A stretch of DNA of 64,000 nt from Thauera sp. GDN1 (GTDB lineage: Bacteria; Pseudomonadota; Gammaproteobacteria; Burkholderiales; Rhodocyclaceae): assembly GCF_029223545.1 (NCBI RefSeq), contig NZ_CP097870.1, forward strand, positions 2,170,001-2,234,000, in the 5' to 3' direction. Shown here piece by piece: positions 46,361-57,663 of the stretch. Position 1 is the stretch's first letter; every line of letters starts with the position of its first letter. Below the pieces are notes generated by a model. That model saw nothing but the letters and a program-made list of their open reading frames with translations, had not been told where the DNA came from and did no database searches. Position numbers and translations under genes: made by a program.

Positions 46361-47174
46361 AGACCGCGTCATCACCGCCATCCTGCTGCTCGCCGGCGTG
46401 CTCGGCGCCGTCTTCCTGCTGCCTGCGGCGGGCTGGATGCTGCTGTGCGCGGCGCTCTGCGCCGCGGCGGCCTGGGAGTGGGGCGCACTCGCGCGTTTCG
46501 AGCGCCCGCTGAGGGTGATGAACGCGATCGTGTTCGGCGTGACCTGCCTGATGGTGGGCTTCATGGCCGGACTGGGCGACGGCAGCCTGTCGGGCGCCGT
46601 GCTGCTGATGCCGCTGTACATCGTCAGCGGGCTGTTCTGGGTGTTCGTCGTGCCGGCCTGGCTGGCGCGCAAATGGTCGCTCTCCAGCCCGACGCTGGCT
46701 TCGCTGGTCGGTTTCGTCGTCCTGATCCCGACTGCGCTGGCGATGATGCACCTGCGCGCGCTCGGGCCGTGGGTGCTGCTCGGCACCATGGCCGTGGTCT
46801 GGGTCGCGGACATCGCCGCCTACTTCTCCGGCCGCGCCTTAGGCCGTCACAAGCTGGCGCCGAGCATCAGCCCGGGCAAGACCTGGGAAGGCGCGGTCGG
46901 TGCCGCCATCGCGGTGCTGCTGTTCGGTTTCGGCGTGCTGGTCGCGCTCGGCGCACGGCAACCGGGCGGGGCGCTCGCGATCGGCCTGGCGCTGCTGGCG
47001 TGGACCGCGATCAGCATCATCGGCGACCTGTTCGAGTCCCTGCTCAAGCGTCAGGCCGGACTCAAGGACAGCGGCAACATCCTTCCCGGCCACGGCGGCA
47101 TTCTCGACCGCATCGACAGCCTGACCTCGACCCTTCCGCTGGTGGCGCTGGTGTCGGTCGCGCTGGCTGCCTGA
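46353..47174 (+). CDS. cdsA: Phosphatidate cytidylyltransferase
   Basis: This 273-residue inner-membrane enzyme makes CDP-diacylglycerol from phosphatidate and CTP, the branch point of phospholipid synthesis. About seven to eight membrane helices are visible, and the family signature KRQAGLKDSGNILPGHGG lies near the C-terminus with its conserved Asp residues. SPGKTWEG in the preceding loop is also conserved. The start lies within the last codons of uppS. Confidence 0.96.
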   Translation: MLKDRVITAILLLAGVLGAVFLLPAAGWMLLCAALCAAAAWEWGALARFERPLRVMNAIVFGVTCLMVGFMAGLGDGSLSGAVLLMPLYIVSGLFWVFVVPAWLARKWSLSSPTLASLVGFVVLIPTALAMMHLRALGPWVLLGTMAVVWVADIAAYFSGRALGRHKLAPSISPGKTWEGAVGAAIAVLLFGFGVLVALGARQPGGALAIGLALLAWTAISIIGDLFESLLKRQAGLKDSGNILPGHGGILDRIDSLTSTLPLVALVSVALAA

Positions 47175-47216
47175 GGCCCGCCAGCGCCGCTGGCTTTCGA
47201 CCTGGAACACACCGAA

Positions 47217-48419
47217 ATGGCTCACTCCGCTCCCCGGCGCCTGACCGTCCTGGGCGCCACCGGCTCGATCGGGCAGAGCACGCTCGACGTCGTCGCGCGC
47301 CATCCCGATCGCTTCGAGGTCTTCGCGCTCAGCGCGCAGCGCCAGCACGACAAACTGCTAGGCCAGTGTCTTCAGTTCGCCCCGCGTTACGCGGTGTTGG
47401 GCGACCCTACCGCCGCCGCGCAGCTCGCCGCGGGCCTGCGTGACGCCGGCAGCCGCACCGAGGTGCTGTGCGGCGAGGCGGCGCTGGACGACATCGCTTC
47501 CGCCGAAGCGGTCGACATGGTCATGGCGGCCATCGTCGGCGCGGCCGGCCTGCGCCCGACGCTGGCCGCTGCCCGTGCCGGCAAGAAGGTGCTGCTCGCC
47601 AACAAGGAGGCACTGGTGCTGTCCGGCCAGCTGTTCATGGACGCCGTTCGCGCCGGCGGCGCCACGCTGCTGCCGATCGACAGCGAGCACAACGCGATCT
47701 TCCAGGCGCTGCCCGTCGACTACGCGCGCGATCCGGTCGCGGCCGGGGTGCGGCGCGTGCTGCTGACCGCCTCGGGCGGTCCGTTCCGCACCGCGCCGCT
47801 GGCCGCGCTGGCAGCGGTGACGCCGGAGCAGGCCTGCGCCCATCCGAACTGGGTGATGGGGCGCAAGATCTCGGTCGATTCGGCCACGATGATGAACAAG
47901 GGCCTCGAGGTCATCGAGGCGCACTGGCTGTTCGGTGCTCCGGCCGACATCATCGAGGTCGTCGTCCATCCGCAGAGCGTGATCCACTCGATGGTGGACT
48001 ACGCCGACGGCTCTGTGATCGCCCAGCTCGGCAACCCCGACATGCGTACCCCGATCGCCAATGCGATGGCGTGGCCGGAGCGCATCGAGGCCGGCGTGCG
48101 TCCGCTCGATCTGTTCGAGATCGCGCGCCTGGACTTCGAGCGCCCCGACCTCGAACGCTTCCCCTGCCTGCGCCTGGCCTTCGAGGCCCTGCGTGCCGGC
48201 GGGGCCGCGCCGGCGGTGCTCAATGCCGCGAACGAGGAGGCGGTCGCAGCCTTCCTCGAGCATCGCATCGGCTTCCTGGACATTCCCGCCATCATCGCCG
48301 CCTGCCTGGAACGCAGCGGCACGCAGACGGTCGATTCGCTGGAGGCGGTGTTCGCCGCCGACGCCTGCGCGCGCGAATGGGCGCGTGCCGAAATCACCCG
48401 ACGTCCGGTTTGCAGATGA
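47217..48419 (+). CDS. dxr: 1-deoxy-D-xylulose 5-phosphate reductoisomerase
   Basis: This 400-residue NADPH enzyme makes methylerythritol phosphate, the first committed step of the MEP isoprenoid pathway. The NADPH loop is [15 protein letters not shown] near residue 11, and metal and substrate motifs include [32 protein letters not shown] and [16 protein letters not shown]. Its stop overlaps the rseP start (ATGA, 48416-48419). It supplies precursors to UppS encoded nearby. Confidence 0.97.
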   Translation: MAHSAPRRLTVLGATGSIGQSTLDVVARHPDRFEVFALSAQRQHDKLLGQCLQFAPRYAVLGDPTAAAQLAAGLRDAGSRTEVLCGEAALDDIASAEAVDMVMAAIVGAAGLRPTLAAARAGKKVLLANKEALVLSGQLFMDAVRAGGATLLPIDSEHNAIFQALPVDYARDPVAAGVRRVLLTASGGPFRTAPLAALAAVTPEQACAHPNWVMGRKISVDSATMMNKGLEVIEAHWLFGAPADIIEVVVHPQSVIHSMVDYADGSVIAQLGNPDMRTPIANAMAWPERIEAGVRPLDLFEIARLDFERPDLERFPCLRLAFEALRAGGAAPAVLNAANEEAVAAFLEHRIGFLDIPAIIAACLERSGTQTVDSLEAVFAADACAREWARAEITRRPVCR

Positions 48420-49780
48420 ATCTTCTCGACTACCTCGTTCCCTTCGCGCTCGCGCTCGGCCTGCTGATCCTGGTGCACGAGCTCGGCCATTACCTCGTCG
48501 CACGCTGGTGCGGCGTCAAGGTGCTGCGCTTCTCGATCGGTTTCGGCAAGCCATTGCTCGTCAGGCGCGCCGGCCGCGACGGTACCGAATGGGCACTGGC
48601 GGCCTTCCCGCTCGGTGGCTACGTCAAGATGCTCGACGAGCGCGAGGGGCCGGTGGCGCCGGCCGAGCTGCACCGCAGCTTCAACCGCCAGAGCGTCTAT
48701 CGCCGCTTCGCGATCGTCGCCGCCGGGCCGATCGCGAACTTCCTGCTCGCCATAGCCTTGTACTGGGGCCTGTTCGTCGCCGGCACCGACGAGCTGCGGC
48801 CGCGGCTGGCGCTGTCCGACACGCCCGCGATCGCGCAGGCCGCCGGCGTGCGCGACGGCGACCTGGTGGTATCGGTCGATGAGGAGCCGGTGCGCAGCTG
48901 GCAGGATCTGCGCTGGGTGCTGCTGCAGCACGCCCTCGACAATCGCGAGCTGGTGCTGAAGGTGCGCACGCTGGAGGAGGTGGAGGCCTTCCGCCGCCTC
49001 GATCTGCGCGGCATCGCCATCGACGAGGGTGATGCCGACCTCATCGCGCGCATCGGTCTCAAGCCCTGGCGGCCCCATATTCCCGCGGTGATCGGCAAGA
49101 TCTCGGAGGAGGGCGCGGCGGCCCGCGCAGGCCTGCAGTCGGGTGACGAGGTGATCGCGATCGACGGGCTGGAGATCGAGGCCTGGAGCGACCTCGTGCT
49201 CGCGGTGCGCCAGGCTTCCGGTCGCAGCCTGCCCTTCGAGGTGGAGCGCGACGGTGCGGTCCTGACTTTCCAGGTCACCCCGGACGAAGCCAGCGAGAAC
49301 GGCGAGCGCATCGGCCGCATCGGCGTCGGCGTGGCCGAGCCCGCGCCCGGCGGCATCTCGATGTTCGGCGAGGTGCGCTACGGCGTCGTCGAGGGGCTGG
49401 TGAAGGCGGTGCGCCAGACCTGGGAAACCAGCGTGCTGAGCCTGAAGATGATCGGCCGCATGTTCACCGGCGAGGTGTCGTGGAAGAACCTCTCCGGACC
49501 GGTCACGATCGCCGACTATGCGGGCCAGACGGCACAGCTCGGACTGAGCCATTACCTCAAGTTCGTGGCCCTGATCAGCATCAGCCTGGGGGTCCTGAAC
49601 CTGCTCCCCATCCCGGTTCTGGATGGTGGACACTTGTTGTACTATACGGTCGAAATCATCAAGGGCGGTCCGATTCCGGAGCGCATCATGGAGATCGGTC
49701 AGCAGATCGGTCTCGTCCTCCTGGTGATGCTGATGGCATTCGCCTTCTACAACGACATCAATCGTCTCATTTCCGGCTGA
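48416..49780 (+). CDS. rseP: RIP zinc metalloprotease RseP
   Basis: This 454-residue intramembrane protease carries out the second cut of the anti-sigma factor RseA in the envelope stress response and clears signal-peptide remnants. The HELGH zinc motif (His21, Glu22, His25) lies in the first membrane helix, and the partner motif [16 protein letters not shown] is near the C-terminus. Two PDZ-like regions lie between (about 100-190 and 205-300). It is translationally coupled to dxr. Confidence 0.96.
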   Translation: MNLLDYLVPFALALGLLILVHELGHYLVARWCGVKVLRFSIGFGKPLLVRRAGRDGTEWALAAFPLGGYVKMLDEREGPVAPAELHRSFNRQSVYRRFAIVAAGPIANFLLAIALYWGLFVAGTDELRPRLALSDTPAIAQAAGVRDGDLVVSVDEEPVRSWQDLRWVLLQHALDNRELVLKVRTLEEVEAFRRLDLRGIAIDEGDADLIARIGLKPWRPHIPAVIGKISEEGAAARAGLQSGDEVIAIDGLEIEAWSDLVLAVRQASGRSLPFEVERDGAVLTFQVTPDEASENGERIGRIGVGVAEPAPGGISMFGEVRYGVVEGLVKAVRQTWETSVLSLKMIGRMFTGEVSWKNLSGPVTIADYAGQTAQLGLSHYLKFVALISISLGVLNLLPIPVLDGGHLLYYTVEIIKGGPIPERIMEIGQQIGLVLLVMLMAFAFYNDINRLISG

Positions 49781-49788
49781 ATTCCCGC

Positions 49789-52149
49789 ATGAATCGCAAG
49801 CTCCTGCCCGGGCTCATCATGGCCCTCCTTGCCGCTGCGCCGGCATTCGCGTTCGACCCCTTCGTCGTCAAGGACATCCGGGTCGAAGGCATCCAGCGCA
49901 CCGAGGCGGGCACCGTCTTCAACTATCTGCCGGTCCGGGTGGGCGAAACCTTCAGCGAGCAGCAGGCGGCGGATGCGATCCGCGCGCTGTTCGCCACCGG
50001 TTTCTTCAGCGACGTGCGCATCGAGACCGAGGGCGACGTGATCGTCGTCGTCGTGGACGAGCGCCCGGCGATCGCCGACATCACCTTCGTCGGCGTCAAG
50101 GAGTTCGACAAGGATGCGCTGAAGGCCGGCCTGCGCGAGGTCGGCCTGGCCGAATCGCGCATCTTCGACCGCGCGCTGCTCGAGCGCGCCGAGCAGGAGC
50201 TCAAGCGCCAGTACCTGTCGCGCGGCAAGTACGCCGCCACCGTGACCACCACCGTGACGCCGCTCGAGCGCAACCGGGTCGGCATCAACTTCGCGGTCGA
50301 GGAGGGCGACGTCGCCAAGATCCGCCAGATCAACATCGTCGGCGCCAAGGCTTTCGACTCCGAAGACCTGGTCGAGCAGATGCAGCTCACCACGCCCGGC
50401 TGGCTGACCTGGTACACCAAGAACGACCAGTACTCGCGCCAGAAGCTGTCGGCCGACCTCGAGACCCTGCGTTCCTTCTACCTGAACCAGGGTTATCTCG
50501 ACTTCAACATCGATTCCACCCAGGTCTCGATCACGCCCGACAAGAAGGACATCTACATCACGGTCAACATCACCGAGGGCGAGCAGTACACCGTGACCGG
50601 CGTGCGCTTCACCGGCGATCTCGTGCTGCCCGAATCCGAGTACGTGGCGCTGACGCAGATCCGCCCCGGCGAGGTGTTCTCGCGCGAACGGCTGACCGAG
50701 ACCACCAAGGCGATCACCGACCGCCTCGGCAACGAGGGCTACGCCTTCGCCAACGTCAACGCCGCGCCGGAAGTCGACAAGGAGAAGCGCGAGGTCGCCT
50801 TCACCGTCTTCGTCGATCCGGGCCGCCGGGTGTACGTGCGCCGCATCAACGTCGGTGGCAACACCAAGACCCGCGACGAGGTCGTGCGCCGCGAGATGCG
50901 CCAGATGGAAGGCGGCTGGTACGACGCCGCGGCGATCAACCGCTCGCGCAACCGCATCGACCGCCTCGGCTTCTTCGACGAGGTCAACGTCGAGACCCCC
51001 GCCGTACCCGGCACGACCGACCAGGTCGATGTGAACTTCACCGTCAAGGAACGCCCCACCGGCAACCTGATGCTGGGTGCGGGCTTCTCCAGCGCGGAGA
51101 ACATCGTGCTGTCGGCGTCGATCGCGCAGCAGAACCTGTTCGGCAGCGGCAATGCGCTGACCCTGGCGCTGAACACCAGCCAGTCCAGCCGCACCGCGGC
51201 GCTGTCATTCACGAACCCGTACTACACGGTGGACGGCGTCAGCCTGGGCTGGGACCTGTACCACCGCACCTACGATGCCGACGAACTCGACAGCGTGTCG
51301 CCGTACAAGACGGTGTCGACCGGCGCCGGCATCCGCCTCGGCTGGCCGATCGCCGAGGACGACCAGATCAACTTCGGCCTGACCGCGGACCAGACCGAGA
51401 TCTCGACCTATACGAACAGTCCTTTCCTGTATCAGCGTTTCTGTGACGAGAATGGCGGCTCTCTGGCTGGCGACGGCACCTGCGAGGTGACGGTGCGCAG
51501 CGTGCTGGCCACGGTCGGCTGGTCCCGCGACAGCCGTGACAGCTTCACCTATCCGCGCTCGGGCAGCTACCAGCGCCTGTACGGCGAGGTCACCGTGCCG
51601 GTCGCCGACCTCCGCTACGGCAAGCTCGGCTACCAGTACCAGCACTGGTTCCCGATCGGTCGTGACTACGCACTGATGCTGAATGCCGATTTCGGCTGGG
51701 CCAAGGGCTTCGGTGGCGAGAAGGTGCCGTTCTACAAGAACTACTACGTCGGCGGCATCGGTTCGGTGCGCGGCTACGACCAGGGTTCCATCGGCCCGAA
51801 GTTCATCGATACCGACGGCGACATCACCTCGACCGGCGGCACGCGCAAGGTGGTCGGCAACGCCGAGTTCTACTTCCCGATGCCGGGGGCGGGCAAGGAC
51901 CGTTCCTTCCGCATCTCGGCCTTCTTCGATGCCGGCTACGTGTGGGGCGACGACCAGCAGCCCCTGGTGGCGAACGGCGAGTTCGTCGAGCAGGATGTCC
52001 GTCTGGACGACCTGCGCTACAGTACCGGCCTCGCGTTCTCGTGGAGCTCCCCGATCGGCCCGCTCAAGTTCAGCTTCGGCCATCCGCTCAACAAGAAGGA
52101 AAACGACGAAGTCCAGCGATTCCAGTTCCAGCTCGGCAGCGTCTTCTGA
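49789..52149 (+). CDS. bamA: Outer membrane protein assembly factor BamA
   Basis: This 786-residue protein is the core of the machine that folds beta-barrel proteins into the outer membrane. A signal peptide covers residues 1-21 (cut after AFA), five POTRA domains follow to about residue 420, and a 16-strand barrel forms the rest. The barrel's [12 protein letters not shown] (the VRGY lid-loop motif) and the final aromatic strand ending in Phe are typical. It sits 8 bases after rseP and before skp, as usual. Confidence 0.97.
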   Translation: MNRKLLPGLIMALLAAAPAFAFDPFVVKDIRVEGIQRTEAGTVFNYLPVRVGETFSEQQAADAIRALFATGFFSDVRIETEGDVIVVVVDERPAIADITFVGVKEFDKDALKAGLREVGLAESRIFDRALLERAEQELKRQYLSRGKYAATVTTTVTPLERNRVGINFAVEEGDVAKIRQINIVGAKAFDSEDLVEQMQLTTPGWLTWYTKNDQYSRQKLSADLETLRSFYLNQGYLDFNIDSTQVSITPDKKDIYITVNITEGEQYTVTGVRFTGDLVLPESEYVALTQIRPGEVFSRERLTETTKAITDRLGNEGYAFANVNAAPEVDKEKREVAFTVFVDPGRRVYVRRINVGGNTKTRDEVVRREMRQMEGGWYDAAAINRSRNRIDRLGFFDEVNVETPAVPGTTDQVDVNFTVKERPTGNLMLGAGFSSAENIVLSASIAQQNLFGSGNALTLALNTSQSSRTAALSFTNPYYTVDGVSLGWDLYHRTYDADELDSVSPYKTVSTGAGIRLGWPIAEDDQINFGLTADQTEISTYTNSPFLYQRFCDENGGSLAGDGTCEVTVRSVLATVGWSRDSRDSFTYPRSGSYQRLYGEVTVPVADLRYGKLGYQYQHWFPIGRDYALMLNADFGWAKGFGGEKVPFYKNYYVGGIGSVRGYDQGSIGPKFIDTDGDITSTGGTRKVVGNAEFYFPMPGAGKDRSFRISAFFDAGYVWGDDQQPLVANGEFVEQDVRLDDLRYSTGLAFSWSSPIGPLKFSFGHPLNKKENDEVQRFQFQLGSVF

Positions 52150-52183
52150 CGCGCCGGCAACCCAGTTTCATCCGGAGGCATAA

Positions 52184-52684
52184 GTGAAAGTCAGTACCCT
52201 CTCCCTGCTGGCAGCCGCACTGCTCGGCATGTCCCAGGCCGCAATCGCCGAGACCAAGATCGGCTTCGTGAACTCCGACCGCGTGATGCGCGAGGCGGCG
52301 CCCGCCGTGCGCGCGCAGCAGCGGCTCGAGAAGGAGTTCGAGAAGCGCGACCAGGAGCTTCAGCGCCTCGCCCGCGACCTCAAGTCCATGCAGGAAGACC
52401 TCGAGCGCAACGGCCCGACCATGGGCGACAGCGACCGCCGCAACAAGGAGCGCGCCTTCAACGAGCTCAACCGCGACTTCCAGCGCAAGCAGCGCGAGTT
52501 CCGCGAGGACCTCAACCAGCGCCGCAACGAGGAACTCGCCTCGGTGCTCGACAAGGCCAATCGCTCGGTCAAGCAGATCGCCGAGCAGGAAAACTACGAC
52601 ATCATCTTCCAGGAAGCGGTCTACGCGAACCCGCGCATCGACATCACCGAGAAGGTGATCCAGTCGCTGTCGGACGCCAAGTAA
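52184..52684 (+). CDS. skp: Periplasmic chaperone Skp (OmpH)
   Basis: This 166-residue trimeric chaperone holds unfolded outer-membrane proteins in the periplasm for delivery to BamA. A signal peptide (about residues 1-22, ending AAIA) is followed by IGFVNSDRVMREA and a long charged coiled-coil (about 45-120). The start codon is GTG, with a strong GGAGG site 6 bases upstream. The rich Arg/Glu/Gln content of the coil is normal for the family. Confidence 0.93.
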   Translation: MKVSTLSLLAAALLGMSQAAIAETKIGFVNSDRVMREAAPAVRAQQRLEKEFEKRDQELQRLARDLKSMQEDLERNGPTMGDSDRRNKERAFNELNRDFQRKQREFREDLNQRRNEELASVLDKANRSVKQIAEQENYDIIFQEAVYANPRIDITEKVIQSLSDAK

Positions 52685-52696
52685 GCCTGGGCGCGC

Positions 52697-53731
52697 ATGT
52701 TCCGACTGCAAGAACTGGTCGATCGCCTCGGCGGGGAGCTCCACGGTGACGGCAACGTCGCCGTCGCCCGCGTCGCCACGCTGGAGAAGGCGGGAGAGGG
52801 CGATCTCGCCTTCCTCGCCAACCGCAAGTACCTCTCGCAGGTCAAGGATTGCGCGGCCAGCGCATTGATCGTCGGTCCCGATGCGCGCGAACAGCTCGCC
52901 GACCGGGCACTGATCGTCACCGCCGATCCCTACCTCTACTTCGCCCGCGTCGGCCAGCTGTTCAACCCGCAGCCCGCACCGCGTCCCGGGGTGCACCGTC
53001 TGGCCGCGGTGGACTGCGATGTCCCCGCCAGCGTCGAGATCGGGCCCGGAGCCTGCGTGGAAGAGGGCGTCGAGCTCGGCGAGGACGTGGTGATCGGCGC
53101 CAACTGCTTCGTCGGCCGCGGCACCCGGATCGGACGCGGCACCCGGCTTTACCCGAACGTCACCGTCTATCACGACTGCGTGATCGGCACCGACTGCATC
53201 CTGCATTCAGGGGTGGTGATCGGCGCCGACGGCTTCGGCTTCGCGCGTGAGCGCTCCGGCGCCTGGGTCAAGATCCCGCAGACCGGACGCGTCATCCTCG
53301 GCAACGACGTCGAGATCGGCGCCAACACCACGATCGACCGCGGCGCGCTGGACGACACGGTGATCGGCGACGGCGTGAAGCTCGACAACCTGATCCAGAT
53401 CGCGCACAACGTGCGCGTCGGCGAGCACACGATCATGGCCGGTTGCGCCGGCGTGGCCGGCAGTGCGCAGATCGGCGCGCGCTGCATGGTCGGGGGCCAG
53501 GCCGGCATCTCCGGCCACCTCAGCATCGCCGACGACGTGGTCGTCTCCGCGTGGACGCTGGTGGCCAAGTCGATCACCAGGCCGGGCGTCTACACCGGCA
53601 ACCTGCCGCTGCAAACCCATGGCGACTGGGTGAAGAACTTCTCCCATCTGCGCCACCTGGACGCGCTCGCCAAGCGCGTCCGTCAACTCGAACAACAGAG
53701 CGACGGTCCCGAGGACCGCACGCCGGGCTGA
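52697..53731 (+). CDS. lpxD: UDP-3-O-acylglucosamine N-acyltransferase LpxD
   Basis: This 344-residue enzyme adds the second hydroxyacyl chain in lipid A synthesis. It has an N-terminal uridine-binding domain (residues 1-100), a left-handed beta-helix of hexapeptide repeats (about 105-295) with the catalytic His in IQIAHNVRVG, and a C-terminal helix (NFSHLRHLDALAKRVRQLEQ). It lies 12 bases after skp and 6 before fabZ. Confidence 0.96.
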   Translation: MFRLQELVDRLGGELHGDGNVAVARVATLEKAGEGDLAFLANRKYLSQVKDCAASALIVGPDAREQLADRALIVTADPYLYFARVGQLFNPQPAPRPGVHRLAAVDCDVPASVEIGPGACVEEGVELGEDVVIGANCFVGRGTRIGRGTRLYPNVTVYHDCVIGTDCILHSGVVIGADGFGFARERSGAWVKIPQTGRVILGNDVEIGANTTIDRGALDDTVIGDGVKLDNLIQIAHNVRVGEHTIMAGCAGVAGSAQIGARCMVGGQAGISGHLSIADDVVVSAWTLVAKSITRPGVYTGNLPLQTHGDWVKNFSHLRHLDALAKRVRQLEQQSDGPEDRTPG

Positions 53732-53737
53732 GCCATC

Positions 53738-54172
53738 ATGGACATCAAGGAAATCCTGCAGTACCTGCCGCACCGCTATCCCTTCCTGCTCGTCGACCGC
53801 ATGCTGGAGATCGAGCCCGGGGTGCGCGCGCGCGGGCTGAAGAACGTGACCATGAACGAGCCCTTCTTCCCGGGCCACTTTCCGCACCATCCGGTGATGC
53901 CGGGCGTGCTGATCATCGAGGCGATGGCGCAGGCCGCCGCGCTGCTGTCGTTCAAGAGCACCGGCGTCAAGCCCGACGACAATTCGGTAGTCTATTTCGC
54001 CGGCATCGACAACGCGCGCTTCAAGCGTCCGGTGGTGCCGGGCGACCAGCTGATCTTCGACGTCGAGATCACCCACGCCAAGCGCAATATCTACAAGTAC
54101 AAGGCGCGCGCCAGCGTCGATGGCGAGCTCGCCGCCGAAGCCGAACTGATGTGCGCGATCAAGACCCTATGA
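53738..54172 (+). CDS. fabZ: (3R)-hydroxyacyl-ACP dehydratase FabZ
   Basis: This 144-residue hot-dog-fold enzyme dehydrates hydroxyacyl-ACP in fatty acid elongation. It competes with LpxA and LpxD for the same hydroxyacyl-ACP pool. Catalytic residues are His47 in [14 protein letters not shown] and Glu61 in LIIEAMAQ. The last four bases overlap the lpxA start. Confidence 0.97.
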   Translation: MDIKEILQYLPHRYPFLLVDRMLEIEPGVRARGLKNVTMNEPFFPGHFPHHPVMPGVLIIEAMAQAAALLSFKSTGVKPDDNSVVYFAGIDNARFKRPVVPGDQLIFDVEITHAKRNIYKYKARASVDGELAAEAELMCAIKTL

Positions 54173-54939
54173 TCCATCCGACCGCCATCGTCCATCCGGG
54201 CGCCAAGCTCGCCGCGAACGTCAGCATCGGCGCCTATTCGCTGATCGGCGAGCATGTCGAGATCGGCGAAGGCACCCGCATCGGTCCGCACGTCGTGGTC
54301 GAAGGCCACACCCGCATCGGCCGCGACAACGAGATCTTCCAGTTCTGCTCGATCGGCGCCAGCCCGCAGGACAAGAAGTACGACGCCGAGCCCACCCGGC
54401 TCGAGATCGGCGACCGCAACACGATCCGCGAGTTCTGCTCGTTCAACGTCGGCACAAGCCAGGACGCGCACGTCACCCGCGTCGGCAACGACAACTGGAT
54501 CATGGCCTACGTGCACGTCGCGCACGACTGCCAGGTCGGCGACCACACCATCTTCGCCAACAACGCCACGCTTGCCGGCCACGTCCATGTGGGCGACTGG
54601 GCGATCCTCGGCGGCTTCACCGGCGTGCATCAGTTCTGCCGCGTCGGCGCACACAGCTTCTGCGGCGTCGGCACCGTGCTGCTGCAGGACCTGCCGCCCT
54701 TCGTGACCGTGGCGGGCAACCCCGCCAAGCCGCACGGCATCAACAGCGAAGGCCTGAAGCGCCGTGGCTACTCGGCCGCCGGCATCGCCGCGATCAAGCG
54801 CGCCTACCGCGCGCTGTACCGTTCGGGCCTGTCGCTCGACGAGGCGCGCCAGCGCGTCGCCGAGATCGCCGCCGCCGAGCCGGAGGTGGGCCTCTTCTCC
54901 GAGTTCATCGCCGAATCCGGCCGTGGCATCGTGCGCTGA
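54169..54939 (+). CDS. lpxA: UDP-N-acetylglucosamine acyltransferase LpxA
   Basis: This 256-residue homotrimeric enzyme carries out the first step of lipid A synthesis by putting a hydroxyacyl chain on UDP-GlcNAc. The left-handed beta-helix covers the first 185 residues, and the catalytic base is His119 in [10 protein letters not shown]. The C-terminal helices begin at about [11 protein letters not shown]. It overlaps fabZ by 4 bases and precedes lpxB by 15. Confidence 0.97.
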   Translation: MIHPTAIVHPGAKLAANVSIGAYSLIGEHVEIGEGTRIGPHVVVEGHTRIGRDNEIFQFCSIGASPQDKKYDAEPTRLEIGDRNTIREFCSFNVGTSQDAHVTRVGNDNWIMAYVHVAHDCQVGDHTIFANNATLAGHVHVGDWAILGGFTGVHQFCRVGAHSFCGVGTVLLQDLPPFVTVAGNPAKPHGINSEGLKRRGYSAAGIAAIKRAYRALYRSGLSLDEARQRVAEIAAAEPEVGLFSEFIAESGRGIVR

Positions 54940-54954
54940 GACCGTGGCCACGCA

Positions 54955-56106
54955 ATGACCGTCCGCATCGCGATGGTCGCCGGTGAAACCTCCGGCGACC
55001 TGCTTGCCAGCCACCTGATCCGCGCGCTGCGCCAGCATCTGCCGGATGCCGAGTTCTTCGGCATCGGCGGTCCGAAAATGCAGGCCGAAGGCTTCGAGGT
55101 GCGCTGGCCGTGCGAGCTGCTTGCGGTCCACGGCTACGTCGACGCCCTCAAGCGTTACCGAGAGCTGTCCGGCATCCGTCGCGAACTGCTGGCGCAGATC
55201 CGCCGCGAACGCCCGACGGCCTTCATCGGTGTCGACGCGCCGGACTTCAACCTGTGGCTGGAAGGCAAGGTTCGCGACGCCGGCATGCCCTCGATCCATT
55301 TCGTCAGCCCCTCGATCTGGGCCTGGCGCGGCGGGCGGATCAAGCGCATCGCGCGCTCGGTCTCGCACATGCTGTGCCTGTTCCCGTTCGAGCCCGAGAT
55401 CTACGAGCGCGCCGGCGTCCCGGTGAGCTACGTCGGCCATCCGCTGGCGGACGTGTTTCCGCTACATCCGGACCGCGACGGCACCCGCGAACGCTTCGGG
55501 ATTCCGCTCGAGCACAGGGTGGTCGCGATGCTACCGGGCAGTCGCCAGTCCGAGGTGCGCAATCTCGCCGACACCTACATCGCGACCGCGCGCCGTCTGC
55601 TCGAACGCGACCCCGGGCTCGGCTTCCTGGTCCCGCTCGCAACCCGCGAGACGCGGGAGATCTTCGAGGAGGCACTGCATCGCAACGAGGCCACCGAGCT
55701 GCCGATCCGCATGCTCTTCGGCCACGCCGTCGATGCGATGACCGCCGCCGACGTGGTGCTGGTGGCGAGCGGCACCGCAAGCCTGGAGGCCGCGCTGCTC
55801 AAGCGCCCGATGGTGATCACCTACCGCATCGGCAAGTGGCAGTACCGCCTGATGAAGCGCATGGCCTACCTGCCCTGGGTCGGGCTGCCCAACATCCTGT
55901 GCAACGAAGGCATCGTGCCCGAACTGCTGCAGGACGACGCGGAGCCGGAGAAGCTCGCAGAGGCGATCGAGGGCTGGCTGCAGGATGCGCCGCGCCGGGC
56001 CGCGGCCGAGGCGCGCTTCATGGAACTCCACCTCACCCTGAAGCAGGACACCGCACGGCGGGCCGCCGAAGCCATCCTGCCCTACCTCGGCGCGACCGAG
56101 CGCTGA
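54955..56106 (+). CDS. lpxB: Lipid A disaccharide synthase LpxB
   Basis: This 383-residue GT-B glycosyltransferase joins UDP-2,3-diacylglucosamine and lipid X to form the lipid A disaccharide core. The N-terminal [18 protein letters not shown], the central [15 protein letters not shown] and YVGHPLAD motifs, and the donor-site [14 protein letters not shown] are present. It ends 10 bases before rnhB, the usual next gene. Confidence 0.96.
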   Translation: MTVRIAMVAGETSGDLLASHLIRALRQHLPDAEFFGIGGPKMQAEGFEVRWPCELLAVHGYVDALKRYRELSGIRRELLAQIRRERPTAFIGVDAPDFNLWLEGKVRDAGMPSIHFVSPSIWAWRGGRIKRIARSVSHMLCLFPFEPEIYERAGVPVSYVGHPLADVFPLHPDRDGTRERFGIPLEHRVVAMLPGSRQSEVRNLADTYIATARRLLERDPGLGFLVPLATRETREIFEEALHRNEATELPIRMLFGHAVDAMTAADVVLVASGTASLEAALLKRPMVITYRIGKWQYRLMKRMAYLPWVGLPNILCNEGIVPELLQDDAEPEKLAEAIEGWLQDAPRRAAAEARFMELHLTLKQDTARRAAEAILPYLGATER

Positions 56107-56116
56107 CCGCCGACCG

Positions 56117-56731
56117 ATGACGCTCGACCTGTTCGCGCCACCGCCCGCCGACGGACTGCTCGTGTGCGGCGTCGATGAAGCCGGGCGCGGGCCCCTGTGC
56201 GGCCCGGTGATGGCGGCGGCGGTGATCCTCGATCCGGCGCGGCCGATTGCCGGCCTGAACGACTCCAAGAAGCTCAGCGAAGCCGCCCGCGAGCGCCTGG
56301 CGCCCCAGATCCGCGAACGTGCACTGGCGTGGGCGGTGGCCGAAGCCAGCGTCGAGGAGATCGATCGCCTGAACATCCTGCACGCCACCATGCTGGCGAT
56401 GCAGCGCGCGGTGATGGCGCTCGGTGTCGCACCGGGCGAGGTGCTGATCGACGGCAACCGTTGCCCGAAGCTGCCCTATCCGGCGCGCGCCATCGTCAAG
56501 GGCGACGCGACCGAACCCGCCATCTCCGCCGCCTCCATCCTCGCCAAGACGGCCCGCGACGAGGCCATGCGCGTGCTCGACACGCAATGGCCGCAGTACG
56601 GGCTGGCCGCGCACAAGGGCTATCCGACCGCCGCCCACCTCGCCGCGCTTGCGGCGCACGGCGTGCGCGACTTTCACCGCCGCAGCTTCGCGCCGGTAAA
56701 GAAGCTGCTGGCGAGCGGGGCGGGGCGGTGA
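56117..56731 (+). CDS. rnhB: Ribonuclease HII
   Basis: This 204-residue enzyme removes single ribonucleotides from DNA and RNA from hybrids. Catalytic residues are visible in [14 protein letters not shown] (Asp20, Glu21) and [12 protein letters not shown] (Asp), with a later Asp in [10 protein letters not shown]. With rnhA at 6.6 kb this window holds both RNase H types. The next gene starts 7 bases downstream. Confidence 0.96.
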   Translation: MTLDLFAPPPADGLLVCGVDEAGRGPLCGPVMAAAVILDPARPIAGLNDSKKLSEAARERLAPQIRERALAWAVAEASVEEIDRLNILHATMLAMQRAVMALGVAPGEVLIDGNRCPKLPYPARAIVKGDATEPAISAASILAKTARDEAMRVLDTQWPQYGLAAHKGYPTAAHLAALAAHGVRDFHRRSFAPVKKLLASGAGR

Positions 56732-56738
56732 AGCGGCG

Positions 56739-57527
56739 ATGAAGACGATCACCTCGCGCGACAATCCGCTGGTCAAGCGCCTGCATGCGCTCGCCCACTC
56801 CGGCCGCGAGCGCCGCCAGCGCGGCGAGACCGTGCTCGACGGCGCCCATCTGCTCCAGGCTGCGATCGAGGCGCGCTGGCCGCTGAAGGCGGTCGTGTGC
56901 TCCGAAAGCGGCCTGGCGCGCGCGGAGCACCAGCGCCTGCTCGACGCGCTCGACGCGGATGTCCAGCGCTACCAGCTCCCCGACACGCTGTTCCGCCACG
57001 TGAGTCCGGTGGATGCGCCCTCGGGCGTGCTCGCCATCATCGACCTGCCGCCACCCGTTGCCGCCGAGCCGCTCAGCGGCAGCGTGGTGGTGCTCGACGC
57101 CGTGCAGGATCCCGGCAATCTCGGCACCATCCTGCGCACGGCCGCCGCCGCCGGGGTGCGACGCGTCCTGCTCGGTACCGGCTGCGCACAGGCCTGGTCA
57201 CCGCGCGTGCTGCGCGCCGGCATGGGCGCGCATTTCATGCTCGAGATCGAGGAAGGCGTCGATCCCGGTGCGCGCCTCTCCGCCTATCCCGGACGCTGCC
57301 TCGCCACCGCGCTGGGTCCGGGCGCGTGTTCGCTCTATGCCCTCGACCTGTCCGGGCCGGTGGCCTGGCTGTTCGGCGCCGAGGGTCAGGGCCTGTCACC
57401 GGCGCTGCTGGCGCGCGCCGACCAGCGCGTGATCATCCCGATGGCCGAGGGTATCGAATCGCTCAATGTCGGCGCCGCGGTCGCGGTGTGTCTGTTCGAG
57501 CAGGCGCGACAGACGCACGGCCGTTAA
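56739..57527 (+). CDS. TrmH/SpoU-family RNA 2'-O-methyltransferase
   Basis: This 262-residue protein has an N-terminal substrate-binding domain (ITSRDNPLVKRLHALAHS at the start) and a SPOUT catalytic domain. Knot motifs are VQDPGNLGTILRTAAAAG, FGAEGQGLSPAL and IPMAEGIESLNVGAAVAV. This layout fits enzymes that methylate ribose in 23S ribosomal RNA, such as RlmB-like proteins; the exact site is not determined. It is cotranscribed with rnhB. Confidence 0.87.
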   Translation: MKTITSRDNPLVKRLHALAHSGRERRQRGETVLDGAHLLQAAIEARWPLKAVVCSESGLARAEHQRLLDALDADVQRYQLPDTLFRHVSPVDAPSGVLAIIDLPPPVAAEPLSGSVVVLDAVQDPGNLGTILRTAAAAGVRRVLLGTGCAQAWSPRVLRAGMGAHFMLEIEEGVDPGARLSAYPGRCLATALGPGACSLYALDLSGPVAWLFGAEGQGLSPALLARADQRVIIPMAEGIESLNVGAAVAVCLFEQARQTHGR

Positions 57528-57663
57528 AAGCCTCACGACCCAATCGTGCCCGTTGTTGACCCGGGGTGCGCTCCGCTTCCATGCTTCGCGCATGTCCGCA
57601 GCCTTGCGGACGCACACGATACGCAGACGGCCACAGGCCGCGCAGGCAAGGAGACGAAGATCG